This document shows, one piece after another, positions 11,292 to 19,069 of a DNA stretch of 37,615 nt. This stretch comes from Sedimenticola sp. (GTDB lineage: Bacteria > Pseudomonadota > Gammaproteobacteria > Chromatiales > Chromatiaceae). Below the pieces are notes generated by a model. That model worked only from the letters and a program-made list of their open reading frames with translations. It was not told where the DNA came from and did no database searches. The DNA lies in assembly GCA_027083925.1 (NCBI GenBank), contig JALWMK010000144.1, positions 1 to 37,615 of the forward strand. The letters are read 5' to 3'. The position numbers and the translations under genes are program-made. The stretch's first letter is position 1. Each line of letters opens with the position of its first letter.

Positions 11292-11458
11292 AACAGCAGA
11301 GCATGATCAGGTATTTGCACATGGGATGTGGTGAGTCGCTGGCTGCCCGCCAGCTGGGAAGTCTGGCTTTGAAAGATGTGATGGCTGCCAGGCAGTTGAA
11401 TCCTGCAAAGCCTGTTGTTGTGGAGAAAAGGAGGAAAGCCCATGAGGAGCAGCGTTGA
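11288..11458 (+). CDS. Small unassigned ORF between murC and murB
   Basis: A 56-residue ORF I do not recognise. It starts at an ATG that overlaps the murC stop (ATGA), has GGAGG ten bases upstream (11273-11277), and its last 17 bases overlap the start of murB. The product begins MKQQSMIRYLHMGCGES and ends with a charged tail VEKRRKAHEEQR. No membrane segment or signal peptide is visible. The coupling geometry matches its neighbours, which is the main reason to list it. It could equally be a spacer whose translation delivers ribosomes to murB. Expression is unknown. Confidence 0.45.
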   Translation: MKQQSMIRYLHMGCGESLAARQLGSLALKDVMAARQLNPAKPVVVEKRRKAHEEQR

Positions 11459-12341
11459 AGTAACCTGCCACCATACGATGCTACTTTTTGATGAATCGAT
11501 GGCCAAACACACCACCTGGCGTGTTGGCGGCCCGGCGCGCTATTACTTTCAGCCGGCGGATGTGGCGGATTTGTCGGATTTTCTGCGATCGCTGCCTGTC
11601 GGAGAGCAGATCTTGTGGTTGGGGCTGGGCAGCAATCTGCTGGTGCGCGACGGTGGCTTCGCCGGAACCGTGATCGCCGTCTGTGGGCGGCTGAACGAAA
11701 TCGAAACCATTGCCGGCAGCCGCTTGCGGGTTGGTGCCGGTACGCCCGGCGCCTTGGTGGCGAGACATGCCGCCCGCGCCGGTCTATGTGGGGCGGCGTT
11801 TCTAGCGGGTATTCCTGGCACCATGGGGGGAGCCCTGGCGATGAATGCCGGTGCCTTTGGTGGTGAGACCTGGCAGCGGGTGATCAACGTCCAGACCATT
11901 GATCGCCAGGGAGTCATACACCGGCGTACTCCCCTGGAATACAAGGTGGCATATCGTGAAGTGAAAGCGCCGAAAGAGGAATGGTTTGTCGGGTGTGAGC
12001 TGCAACTGGAACCCGGTGATGCAGGGGCGGAGCGGCGGGAGGTACAGCGCCTGCTGGTACAGCGCAATGCCACCCAGCCTGTAGGGCAGCCCAGTGCTGG
12101 CTCGACCTTTCGCAACCCGCCGGGTGATCATGCAGCGCGCCTGATCGAGGCGGCAGGATTGAAGGGGTTTCAGCTGGGCGGCGCCAAGGTATCGGAAAAG
12201 CATGCCAATTTCATCGTCAATACGGGCGCTGCCACAGCGGCGGATATAGAGGGGTTGATCCGGCATGTGCAGCAAACGGTTGAGCAGCACACAGGAACCT
12301 GCTTGCAGACCGAAGTGCATATCGTGGGTGAGCCTGCATGA
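11442..12341 (+). CDS. murB: MurB, UDP-N-acetylenolpyruvoylglucosamine reductase
   Basis: An FAD enzyme that reduces UDP-GlcNAc-enolpyruvate to UDP-MurNAc with NADPH. The ATG at 11442 has a strong AGGAGG about seven bases upstream and gives 299 residues. An earlier in-frame TTG at 11415 is less likely. FAD-binding motifs are GLGSNLLVRDGG and GIPGTMGGALAMNAGAFGGE. The catalytic serine lies in SAGSTFRNP, and a C-terminal glutamate in LQTEVHIVGE. Length and these motifs resemble the shorter type II MurB rather than the E. coli type. It overlaps ddl by ATGA. Confidence 0.96.
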   Translation: MRSSVEVTCHHTMLLFDESMAKHTTWRVGGPARYYFQPADVADLSDFLRSLPVGEQILWLGLGSNLLVRDGGFAGTVIAVCGRLNEIETIAGSRLRVGAGTPGALVARHAARAGLCGAAFLAGIPGTMGGALAMNAGAFGGETWQRVINVQTIDRQGVIHRRTPLEYKVAYREVKAPKEEWFVGCELQLEPGDAGAERREVQRLLVQRNATQPVGQPSAGSTFRNPPGDHAARLIEAAGLKGFQLGGAKVSEKHANFIVNTGAATAADIEGLIRHVQQTVEQHTGTCLQTEVHIVGEPA

Positions 12342-13267
12342 GCGTCCAGGCAACAGATTTTGGCAAGGTCGCGGTGCTCATGGGGGGGTGGTCCGCAGAA
12401 AGGCCTGTGTCCCTCATAAGCGGTGCCGCGGTGCTGGCTGGTTTGCAGGACAAAGGGGTGGATGCGCACGGTGTTGATGTAGGCAGGGACATTTGTGAAG
12501 TACTCAAGGCAGGTGGTTTCGACCGGGCATTTGTCATGCTGCACGGCCGTGGTGGGGAAGATGGCGTGATACAGGGCGTACTGGAAACCCTGGGCCTCCC
12601 CTATACCGGTAGCGGTGTGCTGGGTTCGGCTCTGGCCATGGACAAGATGCGCAGCAAGCAACTGTGGTCAGGCATGGGGCTGCCCACGCCGGAGTATATG
12701 CACATTGGTGGCGAAGAAGATCTCGAACCTGCTGCGCAAACCCTGGGATTTCCGCTTATGGTCAAGCCGGTGCATGAGGGTTCCAGCATCGGCATCAGCA
12801 GAGTGGAGAACGCCGCAGCCCTGCAGCAAGCCTGGGAGCTTGCACACCGGTTTGATTCCGAGGTGTTGGCAGAGCGCTGGATAGCAGGCAAGGAATATAC
12901 AGTCACGGTTCTCGATAGTGCGGCCTTGCCCGTGATCCGCCTGGAAACACCCCATGAAATCTATGACTACGCAGCCAAATATGAAGCAGATACTACCGGT
13001 TACTTTATTCCCAGCGGCCTGTCGGTGGCTGCAGAAGACACCATGCGGCAACTGGCCCTGCAGGCGTTTCATGCAGTTGGGGCAAAGGGCTGGGGGCGCG
13101 TGGACTTCATGGTGGATGCCCGGGGGAAAGCCTGGCTGGTGGAGGTCAATACGGTGCCGGGAATGACAGATCACAGCCTGGTTCCCATGGCAGCGGCAGC
13201 GGCGGGGATGAACTTCCCCGAGCTGGTGTGGCGCATATTGTGTGGTTCTCTGGAGAGGAGCCAGTGA
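12338..13267 (+). CDS. ddl: D-alanine--D-alanine ligase
   Basis: An ATP-grasp enzyme making D-Ala-D-Ala, the dipeptide used by MurF. At 309 residues it is close to E. coli DdlB (306), and dcw location is typical of the DdlB type. Visible motifs are VLMGGWSAERPVSLISG at the N-terminus, LPYTGSGVLGSALAMDK, HEGSSIGI for substrate binding and the metal-binding EVNTVPGMTDHSLVP near the C-terminus. Its stop overlaps the GTG start of ftsQ. Confidence 0.96.
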   Translation: MSVQATDFGKVAVLMGGWSAERPVSLISGAAVLAGLQDKGVDAHGVDVGRDICEVLKAGGFDRAFVMLHGRGGEDGVIQGVLETLGLPYTGSGVLGSALAMDKMRSKQLWSGMGLPTPEYMHIGGEEDLEPAAQTLGFPLMVKPVHEGSSIGISRVENAAALQQAWELAHRFDSEVLAERWIAGKEYTVTVLDSAALPVIRLETPHEIYDYAAKYEADTTGYFIPSGLSVAAEDTMRQLALQAFHAVGAKGWGRVDFMVDARGKAWLVEVNTVPGMTDHSLVPMAAAAAGMNFPELVWRILCGSLERSQ

Positions 13268-13992
13268 AGGGGAAAAAGACAAAGGTCCTGGCCCGGCGCT
13301 GGCGTCTGTGGGTGCTGGCGGGTTTTGCGGTGACGAGTGTTGCAGGGTTTTATGTTCTGGCTGGTTATCTGATGAACCCCCAAGTAATGCCGGTTCGCAG
13401 CATCCAGATCAAGAATGAATTTCGCAACCTGGACAAGGTCAGTCTGCAGCAGGCTTTGCTCAAGGCGATTGATGGTGGTTTTTTCAGCGTTGATTTGCGC
13501 AAGCTGCGGGCAGCTGCCCTGAGTGCTGCCTGGGTAGCGGAAGCGAAGGTCACCAGAGTCTGGCCGGACAAACTGCTGGTGGAAGTGGTAGAGCAGACGC
13601 CAATTGCAAGCTGGGGCGAAGATGCCTTGCTGAATGCCAATGGTGAAGTGTTTCGTCCGCAACGAAAACCAGATAAACAGTTGCCTCTGCGTTTCAACGG
13701 AGATGAGGACAAGGCATCGCTGATGCTGGATTTCTTCATCACCGGGCAAAAGATGTTTCGCCAGTACGGGATGTCCATTCGTGAAGTGGATCTGGACAAG
13801 CGTGGCGAATGGCGGCTGAAACTGACAAACGGAACAACTATCGTGGTGGGCAAGGAACAGATGGACAAGCGAATAAAGCGCCTGCTGGGCGTGTATGCGG
13901 TGCTGGAGCAGGCACAGCGAAAGCCCTTGCGTGTGGATTTGCGTTATGAACAGGGCTTTGCCGTGAGTTGGCGGGAAGAGGAAAAAGGCTGA
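13264..13992 (+). CDS. ftsQ: FtsQ cell division protein
   Basis: A bitopic divisome protein that binds FtsL-FtsB and controls septal synthesis. The GTG at 13264 overlaps the ddl stop (GTGA), with GAGAGGAG just upstream, and gives 242 residues. A longer frame from 13228 was rejected as lacking this geometry. A basic cytoplasmic head precedes a membrane segment (about 16-37). A POTRA domain follows (about 42-112) with the RVWPDKLLVEVVEQTPIASW stretch typical of FtsQ. Then comes the beta domain. The 3' end overlaps ftsA by TGATG. Confidence 0.94.
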   Translation: MKGKKTKVLARRWRLWVLAGFAVTSVAGFYVLAGYLMNPQVMPVRSIQIKNEFRNLDKVSLQQALLKAIDGGFFSVDLRKLRAAALSAAWVAEAKVTRVWPDKLLVEVVEQTPIASWGEDALLNANGEVFRPQRKPDKQLPLRFNGDEDKASLMLDFFITGQKMFRQYGMSIREVDLDKRGEWRLKLTNGTTIVVGKEQMDKRIKRLLGVYAVLEQAQRKPLRVDLRYEQGFAVSWREEEKG

Positions 13993-15221
13993 TGAGAAAG
14001 TCTGGCAAGAAAATTATTGTGGGTCTGGATATCGGTACTTCCAAGGTGGTGGCTATTGTCGGAGAGGTGACGCAAGACGACGAAATCGAAATCATCGGTA
14101 TCGGCAGCAACCCTTCACACGGTTTGAAAAAAGGGGTGGTAGTCAATATCGAATCTACGGTGCAGTCCATACAACGGGCAGTGGAGGAAGCCGAATTGAT
14201 GTCCGGCGTGGAGATTGAATCCGTCTACGCAGGCATTGCAGGCAGCCATGTATCCAGCCTCAACTCCCATGGCATTGTGGGCATCAATGATGGCGAAGTC
14301 ACCGCCAGTGACGTGGAGCGCGTCATCGATGCGGCGCGGGCGGTGCCCATTCCGGCGGATCAGCGCATTCTGCATATCCTCCCCCAGGAATTCATCATCG
14401 ATAACCAGGAAGGCATCCACGAGCCTGTGGGCATGTGTGGTGTGCGCCTGGAAGCCCAGGTGCACATGGTTACCGGAGCGGTCAGTGCGGCGCAGAACAT
14501 TATCAAATGTGTGCGCCGCTGTGGACTGGAGGTGCAGGATCTGATCCTGGAGCAGATCGCCTCCAGCCACTCGGTGCTGGATGAAGAGGAGAAGGAACTG
14601 GGTGTGTGTCTGGTGGATATCGGCGGCGGCACCACGGATATCGCCGTGTTTACCGGCGGCTCCATTCGTCACACTGCGGTGATTCCCATCGCCGGCGACC
14701 AGGTGACCAACGATATTGCAGTGGCCCTGCGCACGCCCACCCACTTTGCGGAGGAGATCAAGCTGAAATATGCCTGCGCCCTGAGCAAACTGCCTTCGGC
14801 GGACGAAACCATCGAGGTGCCCAGCATCGGTGACCGCGCCCCGCGGCGCATGTCCCGCCAGACCCTGGCGGAAGTGGTGGAGCCCCGTTATGAAGAGCTG
14901 CTCACCCTGGTGCATGAAGAGCTGCGCCGCTCCGGGTTCGAACACCTGGTCGCTGGCGGCATCGTACTTACCGGTGGCAGTTCGAAAATGGAAGGGCTGG
15001 TGGATCTGGCCGAAGAAGTATTCCACATGCCGGTGCGCCTCGGGGTGCCCCAGTATGTAACCGGCCTGGTGGATGTGGTGCGCAACCCCATCCATGCGAC
15101 AGGTGTCGGTTTGCTGTTGTTCGGACAGCAAAACAGTTCAATCAATGTGCCCCATGAGAACAAGGGTACGTTGCGGGCAACCTGGGAACGGATGAAAAGC
15201 TGGTTCCAGGGAAATTTTTAA
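13992..15221 (+). CDS. ftsA: FtsA, actin-like Z-ring membrane tether
   Basis: An actin-fold ATPase that anchors FtsZ filaments to the inner membrane. It has 409 residues from the ATG overlapping the ftsQ stop. The phosphate-1 motif IIVGLDIGTSKVVAI is at the N-terminus, DIGGGTTDIAVF forms phosphate 2, and GGIVLTGGSSKMEGL is the adenosine motif. The extreme C-terminus (TWERMKSWFQGNF) is an amphipathic helix of the kind that binds membrane. ftsZ follows after 71 bases. Confidence 0.97.
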   Translation: MRKSGKKIIVGLDIGTSKVVAIVGEVTQDDEIEIIGIGSNPSHGLKKGVVVNIESTVQSIQRAVEEAELMSGVEIESVYAGIAGSHVSSLNSHGIVGINDGEVTASDVERVIDAARAVPIPADQRILHILPQEFIIDNQEGIHEPVGMCGVRLEAQVHMVTGAVSAAQNIIKCVRRCGLEVQDLILEQIASSHSVLDEEEKELGVCLVDIGGGTTDIAVFTGGSIRHTAVIPIAGDQVTNDIAVALRTPTHFAEEIKLKYACALSKLPSADETIEVPSIGDRAPRRMSRQTLAEVVEPRYEELLTLVHEELRRSGFEHLVAGGIVLTGGSSKMEGLVDLAEEVFHMPVRLGVPQYVTGLVDVVRNPIHATGVGLLLFGQQNSSINVPHENKGTLRATWERMKSWFQGNF

Positions 15222-15292
15222 TGAGATTTAAATGTGTTTAAGCGGCTCCCCGGCAGGAGCAATACAGGCAGATCGTTTAGGAGATTGGTGAA
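15222..15292 (+). promoter_or_regulatory. ftsA-ftsZ intergenic leader with small hairpin and ftsZ ribosome binding site
   Basis: This is the first real gap in the dcw cluster (71 bases). It holds a small hairpin (GCTCC at 15245-15249 pairing with GGAGC at 15256-15260) and an AGGAG ribosome binding site before ftsZ. The hairpin is not followed by a T run, so it is not an intrinsic terminator. It could be a processing or translation-control element, or nothing. Confidence 0.35.
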
Positions 15293-16501
15293 ATGTTTGA
15301 ATTAGTGGATGTAGACAGTCAGAACGCGGTTATCAAGGTCATTGGTATCGGTGGCGGTGGAGGAAATGCCGTCACCCACATGCTGCGCGGCAACATCGAG
15401 GGTGTGGATTTCATCTGCGCCAATACCGATGCCCAGGCGCTCAACAATTCGGAGGTGAATACCACGTTGCAGATCGGGTCGGGTCTGACCAAGGGGCTGG
15501 GCGCGGGCGCAAATCCCCAGGTCGGCCATCAGGCGGCCATGGAAGATAAAGATCGCATTGCCGAGGCCATTAAAGGCTCGGACATGATCTTCATCACCGC
15601 TGGCATGGGTGGGGGAACCGGTACCGGCGCCGCGCCCGTGGTTGCTGAGGTGGCAAAAGAACAGGGCATCCTGACCGTTGCCGTGGTGACCAAGCCCTTC
15701 CCTTTCGAGGGCGAAAAGCGCATGAAAGTTGCCGAGATGGGTATCGCAGAGCTTGGCAAGCATGTGGATTCCCTGATCACCATCCCCAATGAGAAGCTGC
15801 TTGCGGTGTTGGGCAAAAGCACCAGTCTGCTGGATGCATTCAAGGCAGCCAATGACGTGTTGCTGAACGCGGTGCAGGGCATTGCCGAACTGATCACCCG
15901 TCCCGGCCTGATCAACGTGGATTTTGCCGATGTGCGCACGGTGATGGGGGAGATGGGCATGGCGATGATGGGTTCAGGCAGCGCTTCTGGTGAAGAGCGG
16001 GCGCGCAAGGCGGCAGAAGCTGCGGTCAACTGCCCCCTGCTGGATGATTTCCATTTGACCGGCGCCAAGGGTGTGTTGGTGAATATTACTGCCGGTCTGG
16101 ATCTGGGTATCGGTGAGTTTGACGAAGTGGGCACCACCGTCAAGGAATTCGCCCGGGAAGATGCTACCGTTGTGGTGGGCACGGTTATTGACCCGGATAT
16201 GCATGACGAGCTGCGGGTAACCGTGGTTGCCACCGGCCTTGGCGAGGAAGAGGAAGTGGAGGTTGCCCGGCCGGAGATGGAGGTGGTTCCCGCGCCAAAG
16301 GCGGTTATTCCCGAGGCCGACACTGGCAGCCAATACGAAGAACCGCAGGTGCAGAGAAATGTCGCCCGATCCTATGAGAACCTGGAGGTTCCCACGGCCA
16401 TTCGCCGCCGCCAGGAGCAAAAGGCAGCTTCCCAGCCCCTGGAGAAACAGGATATGGATTATCTTGATATCCCTGCTTTTCTGCGCCGTCAGGCAGATTG
16501 A
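15293..16501 (+). CDS. ftsZ: FtsZ, tubulin-like division GTPase
   Basis: Forms the Z ring that recruits the divisome. It has 402 residues. The GTP-binding domain has [14 protein letters not shown] (about 17-30) and the tubulin signature GGGTGTG at 106-112. The synergy loop region includes [12 protein letters not shown] variable acidic linker (about 315-385) leads to the conserved C-terminal peptide [14 protein letters not shown], which binds FtsA, ZipA and ZapD. A ZapD gene is encoded elsewhere in this window. A good AGGAG precedes the start. Confidence 0.98.
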   Translation: MFELVDVDSQNAVIKVIGIGGGGGNAVTHMLRGNIEGVDFICANTDAQALNNSEVNTTLQIGSGLTKGLGAGANPQVGHQAAMEDKDRIAEAIKGSDMIFITAGMGGGTGTGAAPVVAEVAKEQGILTVAVVTKPFPFEGEKRMKVAEMGIAELGKHVDSLITIPNEKLLAVLGKSTSLLDAFKAANDVLLNAVQGIAELITRPGLINVDFADVRTVMGEMGMAMMGSGSASGEERARKAAEAAVNCPLLDDFHLTGAKGVLVNITAGLDLGIGEFDEVGTTVKEFAREDATVVVGTVIDPDMHDELRVTVVATGLGEEEEVEVARPEMEVVPAPKAVIPEADTGSQYEEPQVQRNVARSYENLEVPTAIRRRQEQKAASQPLEKQDMDYLDIPAFLRRQAD

Positions 16502-16574
16502 TCAAGGTCTCGTCCGGGAGGCGGGAGTTTGCATTTGGGGTCGAAAAAGGGTAGATTAGGGAAATCCCTGATTT

Positions 16575-16597
16575 ACCCCTAGATGTTCCCTAGGGGT
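16575..16597 (+). promoter_or_regulatory. Perfect 8 bp hairpin upstream of lpxC
   Basis: ACCCCTAG (16575-16582) pairs exactly with CTAGGGGT (16590-16597) around a 7-base loop, 48 bases before the lpxC start. No T run follows, so it is not a standard terminator of ftsZ on the + strand. It may be an operator-like palindrome or a leader structure affecting LpxC, whose dose is tightly controlled in other bacteria. Function is inferred only. Confidence 0.4.
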
Positions 16598-16645
16598 AGC
16601 TCTGAAAATTTTCGGCATTTGGCCGCAGGCAAAGAGAAAACGCTG

Positions 16646-17560
16646 ATGATAAGGCAACGCACACTAAAAAATGTCATACGGGCTACAGGAGTTGGCCTGC
16701 ATACCGGTGAAAAGGTTTTCCTCACCCTGCGTCCCGCAGCAGTGGATACGGGAATCGTGTTCCGGCGTGTTGATCTGCCTGAACCCATGGATATTCCAGC
16801 TACCGCAGAAAATGTCGGTAATACCCAGCTTTCCACCACCCTGGAAAAGGGCGGCGTGGAAATCTCCACGGTGGAGCATTTGCTTTCAGCCTTTGCCGGG
16901 CTGGGCGTCGACAATGCCTTTGTGGACGTAAGCGCCCCGGAAGTGCCGATCATGGATGGCAGTGCAGGTCCTTTTGTCTTCCTCATTCAGTCTGCCGGTG
17001 TGGAAGAGCAGAATGCCCTGAAAAAATTTATACGCATCAAGGACGTGGTCGAAGTCAATGATGGTGACAAGGTTGCCCGCTTCGAGCCCTTCGAGGGTTT
17101 CAAGGTCAGCTTTGGCATTGATTTCGATCATCCGGTGTTCACCGATGACACCCAGTTTTCCAGTATTGATTTCTCTTCCACCTCTTTCGTGAAGGAAGTC
17201 AGTCGTGCGCGCACCTTCGGCTTTCTGCGGGAAATCGAAATGTTGCGCGAAAAGAATCTGGCCCTGGGCGGTAGCATGGACAACGCTATTGTGGTGGATG
17301 ACTACCGTGTGCTGAATGGCGATGGCCTGCGTTACGACGACGAGTTCGTCAAACACAAGATCCTGGATGCCATTGGCGATCTGTATCTTTTGGGTCACAG
17401 CCTGATTGGTTCTTTCCGGGGCTATAAATCCGGCCACGCGCTGAACAACAAATTGCTGAACAAGTTGATTGCCACCCCGGAAGCCTGGGAAGAGGTGACT
17501 TTCGATGAGGGAGACGGTCTGGCGCCAATCTCCTATATTGCACCAGTTCACGCTTCCTGA
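16646..17560 (+). CDS. lpxC: LpxC, UDP-3-O-acyl-GlcNAc deacetylase
   Basis: A zinc enzyme for the first committed step of lipid A synthesis. The ATG at 16646 gives 304 residues, matching E. coli (305). An in-frame ATG 21 codons upstream lies inside a hairpin and adds no conserved sequence. The N-terminus [23 protein letters not shown] is characteristic but is not quoted further. The zinc histidines lie in the [15 protein letters not shown] and [15 protein letters not shown] motifs. Position after ftsZ is the gammaproteobacterial norm. It faces dciA tail to tail, with 18 bases between stops. Confidence 0.97.
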   Translation: MIRQRTLKNVIRATGVGLHTGEKVFLTLRPAAVDTGIVFRRVDLPEPMDIPATAENVGNTQLSTTLEKGGVEISTVEHLLSAFAGLGVDNAFVDVSAPEVPIMDGSAGPFVFLIQSAGVEEQNALKKFIRIKDVVEVNDGDKVARFEPFEGFKVSFGIDFDHPVFTDDTQFSSIDFSSTSFVKEVSRARTFGFLREIEMLREKNLALGGSMDNAIVVDDYRVLNGDGLRYDDEFVKHKILDAIGDLYLLGHSLIGSFRGYKSGHALNNKLLNKLIATPEAWEEVTFDEGDGLAPISYIAPVHAS

Positions 17561-17578
17561 AGCAAAATGCTGGCAGAT

Positions 17579-18013
17579 TCAGTTACCTGAAGCCCCACTC
17601 AGTCGTTTTAACGCCGCACGGATGGCCTGATCGTCAATGGAATCAGCCAGTTGGCTGACCAGCGCGGCGGTGTGCTCTGACAGGGAACCCAAGGGTCTTC
17701 TGCCGGGTCTAATGTTTTCGGACAAATAGATACGGATATCCAGCTTGTTCAGGTTTGGCGCCTGTTGTCTGGCGGCCTGAATGATTTGTGGGGCATGGAA
17801 GCGCAGGCGCGTACCCCATACGGGGGAGTCGGTGTGCAGAACAAGCCGCGCACCGCTGATGCGGGCATGGATGCAATGTTGCTGCAGGGGCGCAGGCAGC
17901 AGCTGGCGGATTTGCTCCAGTAGCGATTGCTGCTGCCGCAGCATACGCGCCAGGTGCCCCAGTTGTTCACTATTGTTGACTACGTTCGATACTGTGCGTG
18001 GTTTTTTTGTCAT
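17579..18013 (-). CDS. dciA: DciA-like protein (DUF721)
   Basis: A 144-residue DUF721 protein. DciA is the widespread bacterial loader or operator of the replicative helicase DnaB in species lacking DnaC. The central part shows the KH-like DUF721 pattern, with ARISGARLVLHTDSPVWGTRLRF followed by a short helix and LDIRIYLSE. The N-terminal stretch (about 10-45) looks helical. lpxC-DUF721-M23 peptidase-secA is a recurrent gammaproteobacterial order, which supports the call. The start lies only 17 bases from the divergent M23 gene. Confidence 0.8.
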   Translation of the reverse strand: MTKKPRTVSNVVNNSEQLGHLARMLRQQQSLLEQIRQLLPAPLQQHCIHARISGARLVLHTDSPVWGTRLRFHAPQIIQAARQQAPNLNKLDIRIYLSENIRPGRRPLGSLSEHTAALVSQLADSIDDQAIRAALKRLSGASGN

Positions 18014-18022
18014 AGCGGGTTG

Positions 18023-18028
18023 ATTATA
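18023..18028 (-). promoter_or_regulatory. Candidate -10 box (TATAAT) for dciA
   Basis: A perfect TATAAT on the - strand sits in the 17-base gap between the divergent dciA and M23 peptidase starts. Initiation would fall about three bases before the dciA ATG, implying a nearly leaderless transcript. I see no clear -35 hexamer at the proper spacing, so this could be chance. Confidence 0.25.
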
Positions 18029-18030
18029 CG

Positions 18031-18927
18031 ATGTCTTCCAGTCATGGGATCACGAATAACACTTCTGTCTGGTCGGCCAACTATTTGCTGCCGGTAATTT
18101 TGCTGATTGGTGCAGCGTTGTTATCCGGATACTATTACGGCAAGTTGCAGACTGTGCAGGTTGCTGAAAATCAAGCCATGCAATCCGCCCTGCAGGCCAT
18201 GGCGGAAGAAAGGCATGAGCTTGACGCCCTGCGCAGCAGCATGGAAGCCGAGCTGGATGCCCTGGCGTTGCGTATCGGCAGTCTGCGTGCCCATCTGTTG
18301 CGCCTGAATGCCCTGGGCGAGCGTCTGGTCGGTGTCGGCAACCTGGATCCCCAGGAGTTTGATTTTGCATCCGAGCCGGCACAAGGTGGTGTGGATCAGG
18401 CGGATGCTGAATCTGTGGGCATGATGGAGCTGGAAAGTGAGCTGGAACGTCTTTCAACGGCATTTTCTGACCGGGAGCACAAGTTGATCCTGCTGGAAGA
18501 GATGCTGTCCAAGCGTGATGTGCGGGAGCAGGTGATTCCTTCCGGGCGGCCCCTCAAGCACGGTTTTATCAGCTCTACCTTTGGCCGTCGCACCGATCCT
18601 TTCAGCGGCAAGAAGAAATACCACAAAGGCGTTGATTTTGTCGGCAAGCGCGGCAGCGAAGTGCTGGCCGTTGCTGCCGGTGTTATTACCCAGTCCGAGC
18701 GCACCGGCGGTTACGGCAATGTAGTGGAAATTCGCCATGCAGATGGATATTCCACCCGTTATGCACACAACCAGGAGAATCTGGTGAAAGAGGGTGATCG
18801 TGTGGAAAAAGGCGAACCCATTGCCATGCTGGGGTCAACAGGCCGCTCCAGTGGCCCCCATGTGCATTTTGAAGTGCGCCGCAATGGAAAGATTGTCAAC
18901 CCCGCCCGTTTTGTCAAGGGTGGGTAA
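18031..18927 (+). CDS. Membrane-anchored M23/LytM-domain peptidase
   Basis: A 298-residue protein with an uncleaved-looking N-terminal membrane segment (about 17-36), a coiled-coil region (about 45-100 and 130-162), then a LytM/M23 domain (about 175-295). The zinc and catalytic residues are present: H198 and D202 in HKGVD, H246 in RYAH, and H277 and H279 in HVH. It is therefore probably an active endopeptidase cleaving peptidoglycan cross-links in the periplasm, not a degenerate EnvC/NlpD-type activator. The neighbourhood (lpxC, secA) is typical for this family in gammaproteobacteria. Confidence 0.88.
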   Translation: MSSSHGITNNTSVWSANYLLPVILLIGAALLSGYYYGKLQTVQVAENQAMQSALQAMAEERHELDALRSSMEAELDALALRIGSLRAHLLRLNALGERLVGVGNLDPQEFDFASEPAQGGVDQADAESVGMMELESELERLSTAFSDREHKLILLEEMLSKRDVREQVIPSGRPLKHGFISSTFGRRTDPFSGKKKYHKGVDFVGKRGSEVLAVAAGVITQSERTGGYGNVVEIRHADGYSTRYAHNQENLVKEGDRVEKGEPIAMLGSTGRSSGPHVHFEVRRNGKIVNPARFVKGG

Positions 18928-18963
18928 GCGCCATTCCTTTCTTCCATATTCCTCAGTAAATAC

Positions 18964-18994
18964 ACCGCTTTTGCGGTATCATTTCCTTTTTGTT
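18964..18994 (+). terminator. Weak hairpin followed by T-rich tract after the M23 peptidase
   Basis: ACCGC (18964-18968) pairs with GCGGT (18973-18977) around TTTT, and a T-rich tract follows a few bases later. The stem is only five pairs, so termination would be partial at best. It lies between the M23 peptidase and secA, a 142-base gap. Confidence 0.25.
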
Positions 18995-19069
18995 TCTGGC
19001 TGAAAGCAACTGTGTCATTGCATGGTTTGCAGCCGTTATTGTTATCGACCCTGAAAGGCCCCGAGCTAC

